Shown: one piece after another, positions 22,652 through 33,366 of the stretch
Numbering within the stretch: position 1 is the stretch's first letter
How the letters are laid out: the number at the start of each line of letters is the position of its first letter
Source: Sialis fuliginosa
Lineage: Eukaryota > Arthropoda > Insecta > Megaloptera > Sialidae
Direction: 5' to 3'
NCBI GenBank assembly: GCA_961205875.1
Contig: OY540816.1
Span: 8,752,701-8,816,700 of the forward strand
DNA: 64,000 bases
Program-made: the position numbers and the translations under genes
The notes under the pieces: model-generated
Told to the model about the DNA's origin: nothing
Databases searched by the model: none
Seen by the model: only the letters and a program-made list of their open reading frames with translations

Positions 22652-23347
22652 GGGTCGATCCCAAGGTATATAAAGACAAGGTAGTCTCAAGAGCTCCTTG
22701 ACCAATCAGAATCGGGATCTATTCAAATGTCATACATTTTTAATAGAATATTAATTACAAAAAATTCCTTTATTTATTCTAGTTTTCGTATTTTTTGATA
22801 TTTTAACAACACATACAATCAAATAAGTACAAATTCGACATAGCAAAATCATAAAGTGCTGTCAGAATCATATAACATATTGCCAACTTAAGAATTGTAA
22901 AAATGATGCTTCCCGAATTGACCAAATTGTCTTTGACAGCTTTTTTATGATTTTACAATGTCGAATTTGTACTTATTTGATCGTGTGTGTTGTTAAAATA
23001 TCAAAAAATAAGAAAACAAGAATAAATAAAGGAATTTTTTGTAATTAATATTCTATTAAAAATTTATGACATTTGAATAGATCCCCCAGGTGACGTCAAT
23101 TCTCGCGCCAACGCTGATTGGTCAAAAAATTGTTGAGACTACCTTGTCTTTATATACCTTGGGTCGATCCAGACTATCGAGCCGGTCTCGATCCGGTCTC
23201 GCTCCAATCAAATATAAATAAATAATAAACAATGAAATCATTCATACTATAGGTATCGCTCAGGTCTCTGCGATATAGTGTTACTATACTGAATATTAGA
23301 CTGGAGCGAGACCGGCCCGAGACCGGCTCGATAGTCTGGATCGACCC
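22652..23347. mobile_element. GGGTCGATCC foldback element, split by MITE A
   Basis: The outer piece GGGTCGATCC (22652-22661) is cut off from the rest (23162-23347) by a MITE A insertion. Rejoined at the duplicated GGTCGATCC, it is about 186 bp with roughly 45-bp inverted ends carrying CAGACTATCGAGCCGGTCTC and its inverse. Confidence 0.85.
22662..23161. mobile_element. MITE family A, copy 2 (nested)
   Basis: CAAGGTATATAAAGACAAGG and its inverse are at the ends, and an exact 9-bp duplication GGTCGATCC lies at 22653-22661 and 23162-23170. It is 500 bp and folds back over its whole length. It inserted into the end of another foldback, so it is the younger of the two. Confidence 0.92.
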
Positions 23348-23480
23348 ATATAGATCTATATAGATCTAACTTTTGAAAAAATTAGAAGCAAGTATGACCG
23401 GCTGAATTGTAGATCTACATAGATCTAATTTTTATCTAGTGTTTTTTTAAAAATCTATAGTTGCATAGATCTTTTGTAAG
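23346..23480. repeat. cluster of AGATCT palindromes
   Basis: Five AGATCT words in about 130 bases, mostly as TATAGATCTA or CATAGATCT. This may be a small decayed repeat. Confidence 0.5.
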
Positions 23481-23581
23481 GGTGACCGTATTCTCTTGGA
23501 GAAAATACGGTAGTGAAAAAAGTGTACGTAAATATGAAGCGATATGTGTCGAAGAGTCGTAACATGGGGTATGGTGTATAT

Positions 23582-23893
23582 CATAGGTGTCCAACCTTTT
23601 GAACCTTCTGGGCCGCATAGCAGAAATTTAATTTAATTTAATTTACTAAGGGCCGCAGGCCAGAATATAAAACTTAGGACCTTTTTTTTTGGTCGCGTCA
23701 ATTTCAATTCTTAATTTTATTAAATAAATAGTGTTAAATTAGGAATAATAAAAACTGAAGACCTTTTTTTTAGTCGTACTAATTTCAATGTGAATTTATT
23801 ATTATAATCTTTTTTTTAAATTATCCTCGCGGGCCGCACCAAGGATCCTCGAGGGCCGCATGTGGCCCGCGGGCCGCGGGTTGGACAAGCTTG
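23582..23893. mobile_element. hAT-type non-autonomous element (GGTGTCCAACC ends)
   Basis: The ends are CATAGGTGTCCAACCTTTTG and GGTTGGACAAGCTTG. The flanks GTGTATAT and GTGTATAC (23574-23581, 23894-23901) match at 7 of 8. GGGCCGC blocks lie inside both ends, with two direct copies of GACC-T8-GTCG-type sequence between. Confidence 0.85.
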
Positions 23894-23976
23894 GTGTATA
23901 CGACGACATACATATAACATAAAATACATGTAGGTAATGGGTATATAGGTATCTGACCTTTTGAAATAATTAATGT

Positions 23977-24274
23977 CCGGTATTATAAAGGAGCTAGCAA
24001 ATTTGCTAGCTAGCATGCACTTTCAAATGAGATATCAAACTTATTTTGGAATTTGTTGAAGACTTTGACAAGTTTCGCGCACGCGTTGTAGGTAAATACC
24101 AACGGTATTAAAACAGTGGTGATATTATGAAAATTATTTTGTACGGTGAAAATTGCCAACTGTGTTACAATTAGTTGAAGTGTCACTGCTCTAAATTCCA
24201 TAACTAATCCATAGATACTAGTACAGAATTAATACCCCATTTGAAAGTGCTTGTTAGCTCCTTTATAATACCGG
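23977..24274. mobile_element. MITE family B, copy 2
   Basis: The ends CCGGTATTATAAAGGAGCTA and its inverse ATAATACCGG are well kept. The inside is almost the same as copy 3. Confidence 0.88.
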
Positions 24275-24890
24275 ACATAAGTATTTGTTAATTGTTACTC
24301 CATCAGAAATGAGTTTTTTTTTCAAAGAAAATGTTTATTAAACAAATATACTTGAGTATGAGCTTTTTAACGAGTAGTAAATATTAAATTGATTAATTAA
24401 ATGCATTTTCTGCGCTAAAAGATACCTACACGACAACGAAGTATTGAAATACTCAATTATCGATACATTATGCTAGATTAATTTTCAAATGCATTTATTC
24501 TTATATAAATATTTATAGTTTCTACCTACAGCCTGCAACTCGATAGTTATTTTTGCTCTGAGTAATGCAATGTTTATGCAATTAAAACATAAAAGTAAAA
24601 ACAGTGGCGTGTTTTTTATATATCTATATTAAAGCTCTAGGTTCGGTGGGGTTTGGAGGCATTTACAGTACTGAAATGTTCTATTTTTCTATAATTTAAA
24701 AAAAAGTTTAACTTTCAATATTGATTTATTATTATTATTATAACTTTGTGATTGTTTCCAAATAAAAATTAATAGATAGTAAACTAAATTTAGTTGTATA
24801 GTATATTCATAAACATATATGAATATAGAGGTGCTGATACAGGTCTTTGTCAAAGGCGCAAAGAAACTTAGCTATGTACGATTATGAGTG
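24275..24890. other. no recognised host feature; LINE 3' tail towards the right end
   Basis: AT-rich DNA. The part from about 24840 may be 3' untranslated sequence of the LINE remnant to its right. Confidence 0.4.
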
Positions 24891-24912
24891 TAATAATAAT
24901 AATAATAATAAT
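24891..24912. repeat. (AAT)n microsatellite
   Basis: A short run of AAT units; on the minus strand (ATT)n, like the tail of some LINEs, and placed where the LINE remnant's 3' end would be. Confidence 0.85.
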
Positions 24913-24988
24913 ATTTTTATCCAGATAAATCTTATAATTAATACAATAAAATTACAACAGATATTCACTTAATTAATGAATAAAAATT

Positions 24989-25278
24989 CTAACAAGCACT
25001 TTCAAATGAGATATCAAACTTATATGACAGTTCTTTTGGAGTTTGTTGAAGACTTTGACAAGTTTCGCGCACGCGTTGTAGGTAAATACCAACGGTATTA
25101 AAACAGTGGTGATATTATGAAAATTATTTTGTACGGTGAAAGATGCCAACTGTGTTACAATTAGTTGAAGTGTCACTGCTCTAAATTCCATAGCTAATCC
25201 ATAGATACTAGTACAGAATTAATACCCCATTTGAAAGTGCTTGCTAGCTAGCAAATTTTTCTAGCTCCTTTATAATAT
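24989..25278. mobile_element. MITE family B, copy 3, inserted in a LINE remnant
   Basis: The right end reads TAGCTCCTTTATAATATT; the left end is shortened to TAACAAGCACTTTCAAATG. Minus-strand LINE-like coding sequence is seen on its right, and a short in-frame continuation to a stop on its left. Confidence 0.8.
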
Positions 25279-25625
25279 TAAGATTTTTAATACTATCAGG
25301 AATTGTGTTGTATATTCTGACAATGGTATTGAATGTTCCTTTGTTGATTAATTGTAATCTAGTTTTGATTACTTTGAAATCTTTATTTTATGTATCATAG
25401 TTATGTTTCGGTAAATATTCTTCAAATATTTCCGGATTGGATCTAAGAAAAATTGCACACTTGTATATGAGCATGTCAAATAGGGTCAAAATGCCAAGTT
25501 TTTTGAATAATTTACGACATGGCTCACGTGGGCTAACGTTACAAATAAATCTTATTGTATTATAAAAATACCCGATGCTGTGGATGATGTACCCCAAAAA
25601 ATAAAGGCGTAAGATATATTATATT
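25265..25625 (-). pseudogene. non-LTR retrotransposon C-terminal ORF2 remnant
   Basis: Minus-strand translation shows the C-terminal region seen in Jockey/CR1-type LINE proteins: SPREPCRKLFKKLGILTL, then LIYKCAIFL, NPEIFEEYLPKHNYDT, and after an in-frame stop KDFKVIKTRLQLINKGTFNT and RIYNTIPDSIKNL. A frameshifted FFGVHHPQHRVFL precedes it. The reverse-transcriptase catalytic part is absent. Stops and frameshifts make it a dead fragment, and a family B MITE cuts it. Confidence 0.75.
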
Positions 25626-27419
25626 TATATTATATACTGGGACATGTAAATAAAAAAAAAATTTGGTAATATACGACACAAATGTCCAATGTATGCATAA
25701 AACGGTCTAACAAATAACGTGGGTGAACAATGAGACAAGAGTTTTATTGTTTCACACGAGATATATTGGGAATTGAGTTTATAATTACCAATGATCTCGT
25801 TAGCGTTTAGCCCATTCACGTTATGCGATGTGAATGACAATTTCACGTTTAATTTGTCCAACCGTCTGTGCGTGACTGTGCACCAGAGCCATCTCTATAT
25901 TACACACGTCCCAACATACATATATACGCACACACATTCAGTTACATAACTTGTTCGTAAAGTTGTGAGAATACGTTATGACGATTTTAATTTCAACCTT
26001 TTGACTTTTGATTGATAGTGTTCCTTTCAAATAGAGTGATGGATATTGTCCATTAATACATTTAATATTCTAGATTTAATGATATTTTACAATCAGTATT
26101 ATGAAATTTACGGGTACCAGGTCATATCAGTTTTATTGGGCCCTTTTATGAGTGTATAGGAATGGTAAATAAGGACCCACCGAACAAAATTTATTTTATT
26201 AGATCCCGTTTTTGTTTTCTATATTATTAATCAATATGTTAATAGTTTAAGGATTTATATATTATGTACTATAAGTCAGAATCGCTTACAACTTACAATA
26301 GATTCGACAATATTAAAACAAACATCATCGCGGTTATCTTTTTCTAGAGCGGAGCTTATATACATCATTTTAAATAAAAACACAAATATACGTCTATTTC
26401 ATTAATTAATTTTATATCAAATTTGACATATTTAAATACTAAAATTCGGAATATCAAATATTTATTACTACAAAATTTACTTGTACAATTTTCAATAGAT
26501 TACATATAATAATTTAATCGCACAAATATATGAGTACTATAAAAACGAAGAGTAAGTATTATACTTCTTTATCTAGCAAATGAGTTTCAAAATTTCTGTC
26601 TTTGTTTGGTACATGGAGAAATAATTCAAATATTATAATAATCAAATGGGAGGAGCTTATTTGTGATAAGCGAATTTGAATGAAAACTGGACCCCATACA
26701 CTTTGATAAAGTTTACAAAATACAATTTTTTCTTAATTTGTATAACTCCGTGGGAAATGAATTTATAAAAAAAAGGAAAGTAGATATTTTTAATTTTAAT
26801 ATGCCTTTTTCGGTTTATATGTAGGTAAGATCATTTTTACCTTATATAGTTACAACTTTTTCTAGAAATATTTTGAATTTTGAACTTGATTTGATTTTTT
26901 AAATTAAACCAATTTTTTAAAAGTAGAATTGTTATGTTCATCAAGTAAAATTTGATTTAAAACATTTTCTAGGGCGTATTGTTACTTCGTGTGCAAGGTT
27001 TTTTTGTTATAAGTTATTAATGTAGTTTAAAAAAAATTAAAATCATGTTTAAAAAATATTAATTTTACTCTTTTATTAGTTATTTATTTAAATATACATA
27101 TGTATGTATATAAACAATAAATTTAATATTTTTTATGTAATATTCCGAATAACGTACTGTATAATACATTACAAATAAGGAAATAAAAATTAAGGAAATG
27201 TTTGCAGCCAAAATAAAAATTAACATGACAATATTTCATTACTGTTTCTTAATTAATTTTTGGAATTTGAGATAAGGATAGAAAAAAAAACACATATTGT
27301 GTATTCATGTAAAAATATTAAACAAATTAAGAAAGATTAACTAATGAAATTATTTCCTGTAAAAATACTGCATTGTGATGAAGCCGCGGTAAGTGCATGA
27401 AATTTAAGAATTTTGATAG
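25626..27419. other. no recognised feature
   Basis: AT-rich. A 25625-25861 minus open frame has no recognisable motif. Confidence 0.45.
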
Positions 27420-28570
27420 GGCCAAGATTGGATGACAATCGGCCAATAGATGTTGAAATGGTGGACATTTAAACTAATTATTAGTATAATGTATTTATTA
27501 ATTATTAAGGTATTTCTCGGAAAAATTAAAAGATTCAAGAGTAAGCTCAAATTTTGTAAAAAACTAAAAAAATGTTATTAGAAGCTCCATTCAAAATCTT
27601 AAAATGATTGACCATCTGTGAGCGAAGATATCGTCAAAATAAAATCAAAAATTTAACATTGCGAGTATAGGGATTATGACATTTTAAGAGGAATTTCAAT
27701 GAAAAGGTAAATAATTTTATGCGAAGGAAGATCAAGAAATTTATTAAATTTTGAGAAAAACTAAATTAATATAATTGGAGTTAATATAAAAAATCTCAAG
27801 TATTTTCACCACCCCGTTTTTAAGTTATAAGTAAAATAAAAACTTATTTTATAATAAAAAATATCATGGTACTAGCTATGACAACGCCGCAAAATATTGA
27901 CAATTACCGCGGTATTTAAAAATCGTACGTGCTGAATATATTGTTCTTTTAATTTCAAGGAATAATAAAAATAATGAAAACTGTTTCTTAATTATAAACT
28001 TATAATATATAACAAATTCAGCTGCAAATAACAGTACACGTTATCGCATCAAAACATTAAATAATATGTATAGCTGTCACCGGGAATACAAAAGTCGCGC
28101 ATGCGCAATAGAAAATATTATACTCAACGTTGCCAAATTTATTTTAATTTATACCATTGCTATCTTGATTTTATACTTCACTTTTTTTTCCTTTTCTAAC
28201 GTATAACGTACCTTGCTTCTCCCCGAGAAATACCTTAATTACATTTCTTCAAATTTGACGATTTTTTCTTTTATATCTTTTGTGTCGTAGTACTTATCAT
28301 TTTGTAATCATTAGCAAGTGTCCATCACTGCGTACTCTTTACTGGCTTTACTTTATCTATTACTGGAGAAAAAACATAGACAAAATAAAAGGCTATAATT
28401 TAAAAAAGAATCTATATTTGCGGACTTTGGTAATTAAATTGATTAAATAAAGAGTTACTTGTTTTATTACAATACATATACATATTCATGAAAATTACAA
28501 AAAATAATCCCGTCAATCACAAAAACAGTAAACCTTGCTCTTATAGCGGCCATAACTGGTGTCCTTATAA
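27420..28570. mobile_element. family C element, copy 1, interrupted
   Basis: It holds the parts GACAATCGGCCAATAGATGT, AAATGGTGGACATTTAAAC, TACTTATCATTTTGTAATCA and GCGGCCATAACTGGTG seen in the complete copies at 41691 and 47679. The 27508-28235 element splits it. The outer ends are diverged. Confidence 0.75.
27508..28235. mobile_element. nested MITE with AGGTATTTCTCGG ends
   Basis: The ends AGGTATTTCTCGG and CCGAGAAATACCT are exact inverses, flanked by TA (27506-27507, 28236-28237). It is 728 bp with no coding frame. It sits inside a family C copy, so it inserted later. Confidence 0.85.
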
Positions 28571-29854
28571 CTTTTGATCTACGCAAACCTAATATTATGA
28601 TGTTATAAGTTTTTTCTTCTAATTTTTCTATAAATAAAAATAATTCGAATCCTAGATACGCTACTGACTAAATGCAACGACGTATATATATTTGCACTTT
28701 TCGAGTGACTAGTTCTCACATTTTGTAACATTATCGATTTCAGTATTGTTTCACAAAGTTGCATTGTGTTTTGGTTGATAGAACAAGTGAAATCCTCTGT
28801 CGTATTTTTCTGAAGGAAGTAAAAGTGACGATGACATAAAATATGAGTTGCAGAAAATTGTAAAATAATAAAAAAGACTTAATCTATACAAAGTTGCCCT
28901 GTCATTTCGGCCCGCGCTGTAGACTTAATTTCATGGTTTAGTGGCCATGCGGGCCGAGTCTGTAGCTATTTTATTTTTTAAATTATATAAATTATAATAT
29001 TATTGTGTAATATACATTATTTTGTTTATTCCAATGTTAATTTTAGACCTTATTAAAGATTTAACGTAATTGTGGAAACACGGTATGAATTATCTTAAAT
29101 TATGTACAACTATTCAGAGATAATGAAAGTTGGTTCCGTGAAAAAAAGATGATTAAGTTTAGGTAGTATTATCTATTTAAAGGCGAAATGAGTTATTTTT
29201 TTTGAACAGGTGTCTTAGAGTTCTTTTTGTGTTAATAAATTGAAGACATAAAATAATGGGATGTGTTGTGCGAATGTTATGTTTTTGTTCTTCTATGTCT
29301 AAAATTGCAAAATTTGATGGATTGTATTATATATAAAGCCAATAGATATTTAATAGTAGGAGTTTCGTTAACCATTTTTTGAATTTTTATTTTCATAATT
29401 CTAAATAATTAAATTAGTCACTGAATAATTATTACGCATAAAAGAAAATTAGGAAGAATTAACATTGAAACTGGTGATACAATTCTGAGAAATAATAACT
29501 AAAAAAATATATTTCAGTAACTTATTTTCTCAATTGTTCAATATTTTGGGGATTGGATTTAAATTGATATTTTCATAACCAGACATTATAATTATCATTA
29601 GATATTGCTATTTTGGGCGACTTATTTTATGTTATTTTATTAATGATCCTTGCTAATAAATATATAAGGAATACGTTTGAGAGTATAGTTATATAATATT
29701 CATGATTAGTGATCATCTGATCACAATACCAGATTAAAATATTTATGTTTTTGAAAAACCAGGTTTAATATATTGACTATTTCTCGATAGAAAAATATGT
29801 TAATTTAAATTATTAATTATAAAGCACAAAAAAATAAGGTCTTGTACTCTGGGC
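28571..29854. other. mostly unrecognised
   Basis: CGGCCCGC (28909) and GCGGGCCG (about 28948) form a short inverted pair in otherwise AT-rich DNA. Confidence 0.4.
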
Positions 29855-30290
29855 TATGGTATTCTTACGTCTGTGAAAACGAAGTTCGCTAACCTCCAAT
29901 TTTTTTAGCTATCGTTAAGCAAAAAAATATTAAGTTTGTATAATTTTGAGAATCTCCACGGGCCATAATTTTTTTTAACCAATTTTAATGAATGACATGT
30001 ATAGATAAAACTTTTTTCTTTCATCTGATTTTTTTTATCGCTGTATGATCTTTTTTGACTGATTGTGAGTTATGAAGAAAATACTTTTAGCTTTTCAAAT
30101 CTGCCCTTGGAATATTTTTATAATCATTTGTTCCCTAAACCTTTTGATCACAAATAACTTGGTTATAAATGTGATAAAAAAATATAGTTCACAAGTCATT
30201 CGTTTGATTTGATCAAAAAGTTTATCACGGCCCGTAGAGATTCTCAAATTCGTTTTCAGTGGCTAAAAATACGTAAGAAAACATAGACGG
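29855..30290. repeat. foldback element
   Basis: TTCTTACGT, GAAAACGAA and TTGAGAATCTCCACGGGCC on the left return inverted on the right (CGGCCCGTAGAGATTCTCAA, TTCGTTTTC, ACGTAAGAA). Confidence 0.7.
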
Positions 30291-30472
30291 GTTATGATTA
30301 ATATGAAACTTGACTTTTTTTTATTAAAATCAAAATGTTTAATAAGAAAATATGTCGATAATATTGGGAAAATAACATGATTGGATAGAACAATAACATA
30401 TCACAAAATATTTTATTTACATTAGGAATAATATTTTTTGATGTAAAAATTAACTCCTTAACAGTTACAAGT

Positions 30473-30992
30473 AAGGTAAAGGTACCAGTTATGGTCGTTA
30501 TAAGAGCAAGTTTTCGTTTTTTTTTATTAATGGGCTTGTTTTATGTAATTCTCATGAACTCTTGTTACTAATAAAACAAGTAACTCTTCATTTAATCAAT
30601 TTAATTACCAAAGTCCGCAAATATACATAGTTTGTTTTTTAAATTATAGCCTTTTATTTTGTTCATGTTTTTTCTCCAGTAATGGCAAAGGTAAAACTAG
30701 TAATGAGCACGCAGTGATGGACACTTGCTAATGATTACAAAATGATAAGTACTACGCCACAAAAGATATAAAAGAAAAAATCGTCAAATTTGAAACAATG
30801 TAAAGCAGTTGCTATGATAATATAATAATTAATAGTTTAAATGTCCACCATTTTAACATCTATTGGCCGATTGTCATCAAATCACGCAGTAAGACAGTTA
30901 AATGTATATAGATTAATATTCAGAAACACATATTTCTAATTCAGTACATTTAATTGAAAATTTGCCATTACTGGGGTCCTTGTCAAGACTTA
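30473..30992. mobile_element. family C element, copy 2
   Basis: It begins AAGGTAAAGGTACCAGTTAT and ends near CTGGGGTCCTTGTCAAGACT. The middle matches copies 3 and 4 (CCAAAGTCCGCAAATA, CAGTGATGGACA). Confidence 0.82.
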
Positions 30993-31199
30993 CTAATTTT
31001 AAATATCGTATCGGTATTCTAATACTGGAGAAAAATATTTACTTTATATAATAATATTATCATATAATAAATTCAGTTAATTAATTAACCCACCAGATTT
31101 TAATCATCATCGTTAGAGCTATCTGAAAATTTTATTGTTTTTGATTCCGTGAACTGCAAAGTTTAATAAACAAATGGTTTCAACTCTTCAGTTAGATTT

Positions 31200-31445
31200 G
31201 AACGTCGTCGTCGGCTACAAAGGCTGAATAGATGCAGTGCACTTGTTGTCTAGAGACCCGGAGAACACTGGGGTCGAGAGAGAGGAAAAGAGTGTAAGCT
31301 GTGCATGTAGATCTACGGTCGCGCGGAGAGCTGGCGGTCGTTGATAGGATATTTGACTCCAAGTAACGCTACATTAATATTTACGACCCGCTCACGGGAT
31401 TTGGTCCCATTGTGTCAGTTTTACGACGCATTGTCCGTTTAGCCG
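31200..31445. promoter_or_regulatory. CpG-containing non-repetitive island
   Basis: Richer in GC and CpG than its surroundings, with GTCGAGAGAGAGG (GAGA-factor-like), GGTCGCGCGGAGAGC and TGTCAGTT (initiator-like, about 31415). No frame is convincing as coding. It could be a promoter or enhancer; nothing fixes the direction. Confidence 0.25.
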
Positions 31446-31673
31446 CCTGTACATTTAATTAAGAAAAATATTCATCAAAACATTATTGAAAACAAACCTA
31501 TTTTAATTGAGCGTTTTCTGTTGGAATCGTAAAATATGTAAAAATGTAGTAGAAAATCTATTCTGAAAAATTAATGGCATATTTTATTTTTGTTTGTATT
31601 ATTTTTTTTATTTTATTGTACAATGTTGTTGTGGTTTTATTTGAAGTATTAAATATTGAAGTTAATTTTTAAT

Positions 31674-32152
31674 CAAGATATATAAAGACAAGGTAGTCTC
31701 GTCAGTTCCTTGGCCAATCAGCGTTGGCGCGGAAATTGACGTCACCACGAAGACATATTCAAATGTTAGAAATGTATAATAGAATGTCAATTACAAAAAA
31801 ATCCTATATTTATTCTTGTTTTTGTATTTTTTGATATTTGAATACAATCAAAGAAGTACAAATTCGATATTGCAAAATCATAAAAAGCTGTCAAAATCAC
31901 AGAACGTATTGCCAACTTAAGAATAATAAAAATGACACTTTCCGAATAGACCAAATTGTCTGTGATAGCATTTTTATAATTTTGCAATGTCGAATTTGTA
32001 CTTCTTTGATTGTATGTGTTGTTAAAATATCAAAAAATACGAAGACAAGAATAAATAAAGGATTGATATTCTATTATACATTTATAATTCGTGGTGACGT
32101 CAATTCCCACGCCAACGCTGAATGGTCAAGGAGCTTGACTTTATATACCTTG
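31674..32152. mobile_element. MITE family A, copy 3
   Basis: The ends are CAAGATATATAAAGACAAGG and TTTATATACCTTG. The 9-bp flanks ATTTTTAAT and ATCTTTAAT (31665-31673, 32153-32161) differ once. It folds back through its length like copies 1 and 2. Confidence 0.9.
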
Positions 32153-32559
32153 ATCTTTAATAACATCATTTTTGCTGATAAGTAAATATGAAAGCAACAC
32201 ATAATCTGGCCTGCGGTTACTGCTAAATATTCTTAACTTTAATGCCGTGTTTAGACTATAAAGACAAAACAGCAACATCGTATTTTTTTTTAAACAAAAT
32301 AGCACCAAACCCTATATATTTTTAAACACAAAGTGTTTTATAAACACTGTTTTGTCTTTTTGATCTAAAAACGGCATAATGGTGGATTGTTAATCGACCG
32401 TTTTCAAATAACAATCAATGTAAATTTTAAACTTAATCAAAATTAATAAAATTATGATTCATTATCTGTGATAATTTTTTACTTTATACAATGCACGTTA
32501 ACCGTTCGAATGGCTTAAAATCATCATAATGGTGGTTTTGATATAGAAATTGATTTCTA

Positions 32560-32725
32560 GGTATAAGCCGTGTCAATTTGGACGTTCTATCGGCTAATGT
32601 ATCGTTGAACATTACAGTGGAAATCTTCTGAGTTCTATTGAAATAGAGAGACTGAAGAATAGAGTCTTGAAGTTGTCTACTGTAATGTGCGACGAAACAT
32701 TAGCTGATAGAACGAACATGACTTG
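32560..32725. repeat. inverted repeat of the CGAAAC family
   Basis: CGTTCTATCGGCTAATG (about 32582) and CATTAGCTGATAGAACG (about 32697) form outer arms; CATTACAGT and ACTGTAATG form inner ones. ACGAAACATTAG marks the family seen at 7126 and 38160. Confidence 0.7.
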
Positions 32726-32832
32726 TACTAAGAAGCCAAGATCCAATTAACAAAATATGGTTATTTTTGCTTTGTGCAAAACTTAATAATGGGTGTATTG
32801 ATTTAGATTAAATTATACCAAAAAACGTTATA

Positions 32833-33366
32833 CAGTAAAAGCTCCTTATTCGCGCTTCCTTCATTCGCGTTTTCACTATTCGCGGATTAAAATATGCGAC
32901 CCAATTCCTATATTCGCGGCTAAAGATTTCTTTATTCGCGGATCTAATCAGGAAACGTGATCTTTAATTTGAAAAATCTTAGTGAAGGTTTAAGAATGGC
33001 AAATGAGCTTTGTGATTTCTTTATGAAAATTGATCCGTCTATGGAACGAAGTCTTATTTTTAAGAGGCAAATTGCTAATGCCACTGCTGAATATCAGTCT
33101 GAATTGAAGGAGCTTTTAAAAACTGCCAAGCAAGAAAAAATTACAAAATTCTTTAAACCATTGCATTGCCTAGGCCTGAAGATAATAATTAATATGGTCA
33201 AAAACTTCAATTAAATTGATTTTTTTATATTGTATTTGTTTATTTATTTTGTCACCTAGGAACGTATCCCCTATAATCCCATATAAATTACCATTCCGTA
33301 TTCACGGTTTCTGTATTCGCGGCATATTTATGGAACATATACCCCGCGAATAAAGAGCTTTTACTG
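32833..33366. mobile_element. pogo/Tigger-type element, internally deleted
   Basis: The ends CAGTAAAAGCTCCTTATTCG and the inverse of CGAATAAAGAGCTTTTACTG are flanked by TA (32831-32832, 33367-33368). TATTCGCGG is repeated near both ends. It keeps only the last part of a transposase gene (32957-33214). Confidence 0.88.
32957..33214 (+). pseudogene. C-terminal transposase remnant (pogo/Tigger type)
   Basis: About 85 codons remain, with GLRMANELCDFF, an acidic/basic helical region, EYQSELKELLKTAK and then QEKITKFFKP. Tigger and pogo transposases end with a helical region and a QxxIxxFF motif, the PCNA-binding (PIP) box shown for pogo. Here Q59, I62, F65 and F66 fit that motif. The DNA-binding and DDE catalytic parts are gone, and an in-frame stop lies just upstream, so no working enzyme could be made. 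The frame is free of stops to 33212. Confidence 0.75.

Noticed and set aside
25625..25861. A 78-codon minus-strand frame next to the LINE remnant.
   Set aside because: No LINE motif was recognised in it and composition is like the flanks.
28640..28660. TTCGAATCC as a tRNA B box.
   Set aside because: No A box or cloverleaf could be drawn around it. No other tRNA-like sequence was found in the window.
31838..32185. A 115-codon plus-strand open frame and its antisense partner.
   Set aside because: They lie within or across MITE A copy 3 and arise from its palindromic structure.
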